Of a stretch of 16,064 nucleotides of DNA, positions 12,553 through 16,064 are shown piece after piece (position 1 is the stretch's first letter; the number at the start of each line of letters is the position of its first letter). Made by a program: the position numbers and the translations under genes. Below the pieces are notes generated by a model, which worked only from the letters and a program-made list of their open reading frames with translations, made no database searches and was not told the DNA's origin. This DNA is from SZAS-79 sp031376265 (lineage in GTDB: Bacteria; Pseudomonadota; Gammaproteobacteria; Burkholderiales; SG8-39), in the NCBI GenBank assembly GCA_031376265.1, contig JANMDK010000165.1:1-16064 (forward strand). The letters run 5' to 3'.

Positions 12553-13435
12553 CGGCGCCCTTTGCGGCCTCGAGCTTGTCCTGCGTCTTCGTTTCGAAGT
12601 CGCTCGCGTCATGGCGCTCGCGCAGCTGGCCGGAAAGCTCCCCAGTGACCTTGTTGACCATGCGGCCGCGCTTTACGGCGGGTCGCGCCGCGATCTGGTC
12701 AGTCCAGCGGACGACATGGGTGTAGGTCTCGCCCTGCAGGAACTCCCCGGCGGTGCCGTAGATCTGGCCTTTCACCACGAGGCCATACCAGGGCCACACC
12801 GCCATGTCGGCGATCGTGTACTCGTCGCCGGCGAGATAGGGGCTCTCGGCGAGGCGCCGGTTGAGCACGTCGAGCTGGCGCTTGGCCTCCATGGCGTAGC
12901 GGTCGATGGCGTACTCGATCCTGGTCGGCGCGTACGCGTAGAAGTGCCCGAAGCCGCCGCCGAGGAAGGGCGCGCTGCCCATCTGCCAGAAGAGCCACGA
13001 GAGGCATTCGGCCCGCTGGGGGCCGCTTGCGGGCAGGAATGCGCCAAACTTCTCGGCCAGGTGCATGAGGATCGCGCCTGATTCGAATACGCGGACCGGG
13101 TTGGGGCCGCTGCGGTCGAGCAGCGCCGGGATCTTCGAGTTCGGGTTGATCGCGACGAAGCCGCTGCCGAACTGGTCGCCTTCGCCGATGCGGATCAGCC
13201 ACGCGTCGTATTCGGCCTCGCGATGGCCCAAGGCGAGCAACTCCTCGAGCATGACCGTGACCTTGACGCCGTTGGGCGTCGCGAGCGAATAGAGCTGCAT
13301 CGGTGGGCGACCAACAGGCAATGCCTTTTCGTGCGTGGGGCCGGCGATGGGGCGGTTGATGTTCGCGAACTTGCCGCCGTTCTCCTTGTTCCAGGTCCAG
13401 ACTTTCGGGGGCGTGTAGGGGGTGGGGTTTTCCAT
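12545..13435 (-). CDS. yghU: Glutathione-dependent disulfide-bond oxidoreductase (GST family)
   Basis: The 296-aa protein matches E. coli YghU (288 aa) along its length. The long N-terminal extension VWTWNKENGGKFANINRP (12-29) with its Asn residues and the TPN motif (53-55) bind the two glutathiones characteristic of this Nu-class-like GST. NPNSKIPAL (97-105) and VFESGAILMHLAEKFG (116-131) complete the thioredoxin domain. FLGGGFGHFYAYAP (157-170), GDEYTIADMAVWPW (203-216) and RERHDASDFET (272-282) mark the helical domain. It reduces disulfides and organic hydroperoxides with glutathione in the cytosol. GGAG lies 8 bases before the ATG. It sits 35 bp after the amidohydrolase gene, so a four-gene operon with the Bug and ModA-like genes is likely. 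The gene is well conserved with no defects. Confidence 0.97.
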   Translation of the reverse strand: MENPTPYTPPKVWTWNKENGGKFANINRPIAGPTHEKALPVGRPPMQLYSLATPNGVKVTVMLEELLALGHREAEYDAWLIRIGEGDQFGSGFVAINPNSKIPALLDRSGPNPVRVFESGAILMHLAEKFGAFLPASGPQRAECLSWLFWQMGSAPFLGGGFGHFYAYAPTRIEYAIDRYAMEAKRQLDVLNRRLAESPYLAGDEYTIADMAVWPWYGLVVKGQIYGTAGEFLQGETYTHVVRWTDQIAARPAVKRGRMVNKVTGELSGQLRERHDASDFETKTQDKLEAAKGAGG

Positions 13436-13470
13436 TGGGGTTCTCCGGCAGAAGGGTCAGGGAATCGGGG

Positions 13471-15144
13471 CTATCGGGCGTCCCACACCACGCGCCCGCC
13501 CGCGATCGTGAGCGCAGGCGCTACGTCGCGGATCCGGGTGGTGTCCATGGTGAGCGGGTTCTCGTCCAGCACGATGGCGTCGGCGAGCTTGCCGGGCTCG
13601 AGCGTGCCGCGCTGGTGTTCTTCCATGCACAGGTAGGCGCCATTCACGGTCGCGCACTCGAGCGCCTGTTCGCGCGTGATCCGCTGGCCGGGCGCGATGA
13701 CGGCGTTGGTGTCGCGATCGATGCGCTCGACCGCCTGCCAGATGCACGGCCACATCGAGATCGGCACGTTGTCGGTGGCCAGCGCCACCTTGACGCCTCC
13801 GTCCAGCAGCGAACGGATCGGGCAGAGCGTCTCCTCCTTTTCGCGGCCGATGCCCTTGAGGATTGCCGAAGCCTTTTTCCAAATGTAGGCGTTGGTATGC
13901 GTGGTGACGACGATGCCGTGCTCGCGCAGCCTGGCGACCTGTGCGGCATTCACCGTGATCGGATGCGCGATGACCCAGCGCAGATCGGAAATCGGCGCCG
14001 CCTTTGCGGCCTCCTCGAAGAAGTCCAGCATCTCCATCTGGATCGCGCACACCCGGAGCTTTTCCTTTGCAGCGGCTTTGAGAAGTTCGGGCAGCTTGTC
14101 GCGCGGCAGCGTGCAGTCGTAGTTGAAGCCGGCCCAGCCCGTCTGCGGGGCGCACTGCGCACGCAGGCGGGCTTCGAGCGGCTGCGAGTCGAGCTCGGCA
14201 TACAGGCCGGCGACTCGCACCCAGTCGTCGCCTTCACCTCGGCCGCGCAATCGCGCCGCATTCTCCCTGACCCAGCCGGCCACGTCGGCGCCGCTTGCAC
14301 CGCTCCAGCCCGGGCTGAAGGCCAGCGTGGCGCGCACCGTCTGGCGATCGCTTTTACGCAGGGTGCGAAAGGCGTCGGCCACCTCGGGCGCAACCCCGTG
14401 GCCCTCGAAGACCGAAGTCGTGCCGCAGGCGTTGTAGAGCTGCATCGAGCGCCCGAGCGTGCGCACCCGGTCGTCCGCTGTGAAGTGGGGCGCCGCGCGA
14501 AAGAGCGTGAACTCGGAGATTGGCTGGTAGGCGTTGTCCCGCACGATGCCGGTAGGCTCGCCTGCGACATCGGCTTCGATCTGCACCAGCGGCGAAGGCG
14601 CCGGCGTGCCGCGCCGGACGCCCGCGAGCGCCAGCGCGGCGGTATTGGCCATCGACACCAGCGGCAACTGGAACGGCCAGTAGCCCCAGGCGCAGCGGAT
14701 CAGGATCGGGTGGCGCGTGGACGCGCGATCGAGGTCATGGCGATTCGGCAGCCGGCCTTCCTCGAACATTGCTTCGGAAACGAGGTACTCCGGCGGTTCG
14801 CCGATCGGCATGGTGACGATCCACTGTCCCGGCGGTGTCGCTGCGGCCAGCTTGCCCAGGCGTTCGACCAGCTCGCGGATCGAGCGGCAGCCGGACATCG
14901 AAGGGAGCACTTCCTTGAGGCCCTCGCGGTCGAGGTGCGCGTGGCCGTCGGTGAGGCCGGGCATGAGCGTGCGGCCGTTGAGCTCGATGACTTTGGTGGC
15001 CGGGCCGATGAGGCCGGAGACGCAGCCGTCGTTGCCGACGGCGCGGATGCGCTCGCCTTCGATCGCCAACGCGGTGGCGTCGCCCTTGCCCGCGAGCGTG
15101 AGCACCGTGCCCCCGCGCAGCACAAGGTCGGCGTGTTGCGTCAC
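13471..15144 (-). CDS. Amidohydrolase family protein, YtcJ-like
   Basis: The 557-aa protein is a metal-dependent amidohydrolase of the Amidohydro_3/YtcJ type. It starts with a beta-sandwich part (LVLRGGTVLTL, GERIRAVG), then the metal motif DGHAHLD (66-72, His68/His70). A further His lies in VIAHP (His394), and the metal Asp is in ATDN (Asp458). The C-terminus returns to the sandwich with GTLEPGKLADAIVLDENP (513-530). A GTG start at 15144 follows the Bug stop by 4 bp, with AGG close upstream. Family members hydrolyse amide, formamide or ring C-N bonds; the substrate here is unknown. Being next to a Bug binding protein suggests that the imported solute is the hydrolase substrate or its product. 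It is predicted cytosolic, as no signal peptide is seen. Confidence 0.93.
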   Translation of the reverse strand: MTQHADLVLRGGTVLTLAGKGDATALAIEGERIRAVGNDGCVSGLIGPATKVIELNGRTLMPGLTDGHAHLDREGLKEVLPSMSGCRSIRELVERLGKLAAATPPGQWIVTMPIGEPPEYLVSEAMFEEGRLPNRHDLDRASTRHPILIRCAWGYWPFQLPLVSMANTAALALAGVRRGTPAPSPLVQIEADVAGEPTGIVRDNAYQPISEFTLFRAAPHFTADDRVRTLGRSMQLYNACGTTSVFEGHGVAPEVADAFRTLRKSDRQTVRATLAFSPGWSGASGADVAGWVRENAARLRGRGEGDDWVRVAGLYAELDSQPLEARLRAQCAPQTGWAGFNYDCTLPRDKLPELLKAAAKEKLRVCAIQMEMLDFFEEAAKAAPISDLRWVIAHPITVNAAQVARLREHGIVVTTHTNAYIWKKASAILKGIGREKEETLCPIRSLLDGGVKVALATDNVPISMWPCIWQAVERIDRDTNAVIAPGQRITREQALECATVNGAYLCMEEHQRGTLEPGKLADAIVLDENPLTMDTTRIRDVAPALTIAGGRVVWDAR

Positions 15145-15148
15145 GGGC

Positions 15149-16064
15149 CTACTCGGGCTTGATGCCGGCGTCTTTCACGATGCGCGAATACTTGGCCAAA
15201 TCCTCCCGCAGCACCTCGCCGAAGGCCTCGGGCGAGGTATGCGCGACTTCGCTGAAGCCATCCGTAATGCGCTTGGCCACGTCCTTGTCCGCAAGCGCTT
15301 CGCCAAGCGCCGTGTTGAGCCGCTCCACGATCGGGCGCGGCACGCCGACGGGGAGCATTACGCCATGCCAGCCGACCAGCACGAAGCCGGGAAGCGTCTC
15401 GGCGATGACGGGGAGATCGGGCAGCGGCGCGCCGCGATTCGGGCGCGTCAGCGCGACGGGGCGGATCTTGCCTGCGCGAATCTGCGGTAGCGAAGTGTTG
15501 TAGAGGTCGAAGAGGATATTGACCTGGCCGCCCATGAGATCGGTCAGCGCCGGTGCGTTGCCCTTGTAGCGCACATGCACCAGCTCGGTCTTCGTGATCG
15601 TGCGCATCCAGTCGCAGCCGAAACTCATGAGGCCGCCGCCGGAGGCGCAAGTGACCTTGCCGGGATTTGCACGCGCGGCGGCAATGATCTCGGCTACGGT
15701 CTTCGGCTCGAAGCCCGGGCTCGCCACCAGCGCATACGACTGGACCGTCATGCGCGCCAGGGGCGCCAGCTCCTTGAGCGGGTCGACCATGTTCTCCTTG
15801 AAGAGCGGCGGATTGGTGACGATGTTCGGCACCACGTAGAGCATCGTGTAGCCGTCGGGCGCGGCGCGCGCGGCGGCCTCGTGGCCGATGTTGCTGTTGC
15901 CGCCGACGCGGTTGTCGATGATCACCGGCTGGCCGAGCCGTTCGGCCAGTTTCGGCCCGACCACTAGGGCGATCACATCCGCGGGACCGCCGGCGGAGAA
16001 GGGAACGATCCAGCGCACCGGCTTGGTGGGGAATGACTGGGCGAGCGCGGAGCCGCAGGCGAAA
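15149..16064 (-). CDS. Bug-family TTT substrate-binding protein, 5' end outside the window
   Basis: The reading frame runs off the right edge and the start codon is not in the window. The visible part begins with the end of a signal peptide (CGSALA, cleavage before QSFPTKPV). It continues with the Bug signature WIVPFSAGGPADVIA, GQPVIIDNRVGGNSNIG, HVRYKGNAPALTDLMGG (the YKG..PALTDL.GG motif) and DLPVIAETLPGF. An internal ATG would give 289 aa but would drop the signal peptide and first strand, so it is not the real start. This is a periplasmic receptor for a carboxylated solute. The stop is 4 bp before the amidohydrolase GTG, which points to co-transcription. No tctA/tctB membrane genes are visible. 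Confidence 0.94.
   Translation of the reverse strand, partial: FACGSALAQSFPTKPVRWIVPFSAGGPADVIALVVGPKLAERLGQPVIIDNRVGGNSNIGHEAAARAAPDGYTMLYVVPNIVTNPPLFKENMVDPLKELAPLARMTVQSYALVASPGFEPKTVAEIIAAARANPGKVTCASGGGLMSFGCDWMRTITKTELVHVRYKGNAPALTDLMGGQVNILFDLYNTSLPQIRAGKIRPVALTRPNRGAPLPDLPVIAETLPGFVLVGWHGVMLPVGVPRPIVERLNTALGEALADKDVAKRITDGFSEVAHTSPEAFGEVLREDLAKYSRIVKDAGIKPE

Noticed and set aside
13435..15162. A 575-codon plus-strand frame opposite the amidohydrolase
   Set aside because: Arg/Ala/His-rich composition, no motifs, fully antisense to a clear amidohydrolase gene.
1..16064. CRISPR array, tRNA or rRNA genes, integrase or transposase genes
   Set aside because: No regularly spaced repeats, no tRNA-like cloverleaf with a conserved T-loop, and no protein resembling an integrase or transposase was found on reading both strands.

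Overview
The window is GC-rich DNA (about two thirds G+C by eye), densely coded on both strands. It reads like a chromosomal accessory region of a betaproteobacterium, most likely Burkholderiales. The clues are two Bug-family tripartite-tricarboxylate-transporter (TTT) binding proteins, a TAXI-type TRAP binding protein, PobA, YghU and a run of aromatic ring-cleavage genes. No rRNA, tRNA, phage, transposase gene or CRISPR array is visible, and no stretch over 300 bp lacks a gene.

Layout. (1) 1-5.8 kb, all minus strand after a partial plus-strand gene end: histidine-phosphatase lipoprotein, then SDR oxidoreductase, pobA (4-hydroxybenzoate 3-monooxygenase), Bug binding protein, membrane-anchored TAXI protein and a small lipoprotein. 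A four-copy 14-bp tandem repeat lies between pobA and the Bug gene. (2) 5.8-8.6 kb: a rhodanese remnant, a six-TM HAMP adenylate/guanylate-cyclase-type protein on the plus strand, a small secreted Adhesin_E-like protein, and an orphan four-TM sensor-type membrane protein. (3) 8.57-11.76 kb, a divergent aromatic-catabolism module: an ACMSD-type amidohydrolase/decarboxylase on minus, and on plus a tight operon of a 3-hydroxyanthranilate dioxygenase-like cupin, a RidA-family deaminase, and LigA-like and LigB-like subunits of a class III extradiol dioxygenase. (4) 11.76-11.87 kb: a perfect 28-bp inverted repeat between two convergent operons. (5) 11.87 kb to the end, minus strand: a Bug binding protein (cut by the window edge), a YtcJ-like amidohydrolase, YghU, and a ModA-like protein without signal peptide.

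How the genes may work together. PobA makes protocatechuate from 4-hydroxybenzoate, and a LigAB-type enzyme can open protocatechuate at the 4,5 bond. The cupin dioxygenase, ACMSD-type decarboxylase and RidA protein match three steps of the known 3-hydroxyanthranilate/2-nitrobenzoate meta pathway. The semialdehyde dehydrogenase and lower-pathway enzymes of both routes are absent here. The binding proteins probably supply carboxylated substrates, but their membrane partners are not in the window. The combination of two unrelated ring-cleaving dioxygenases in one operon is the most interesting feature; its substrate is not settled by sequence alone.
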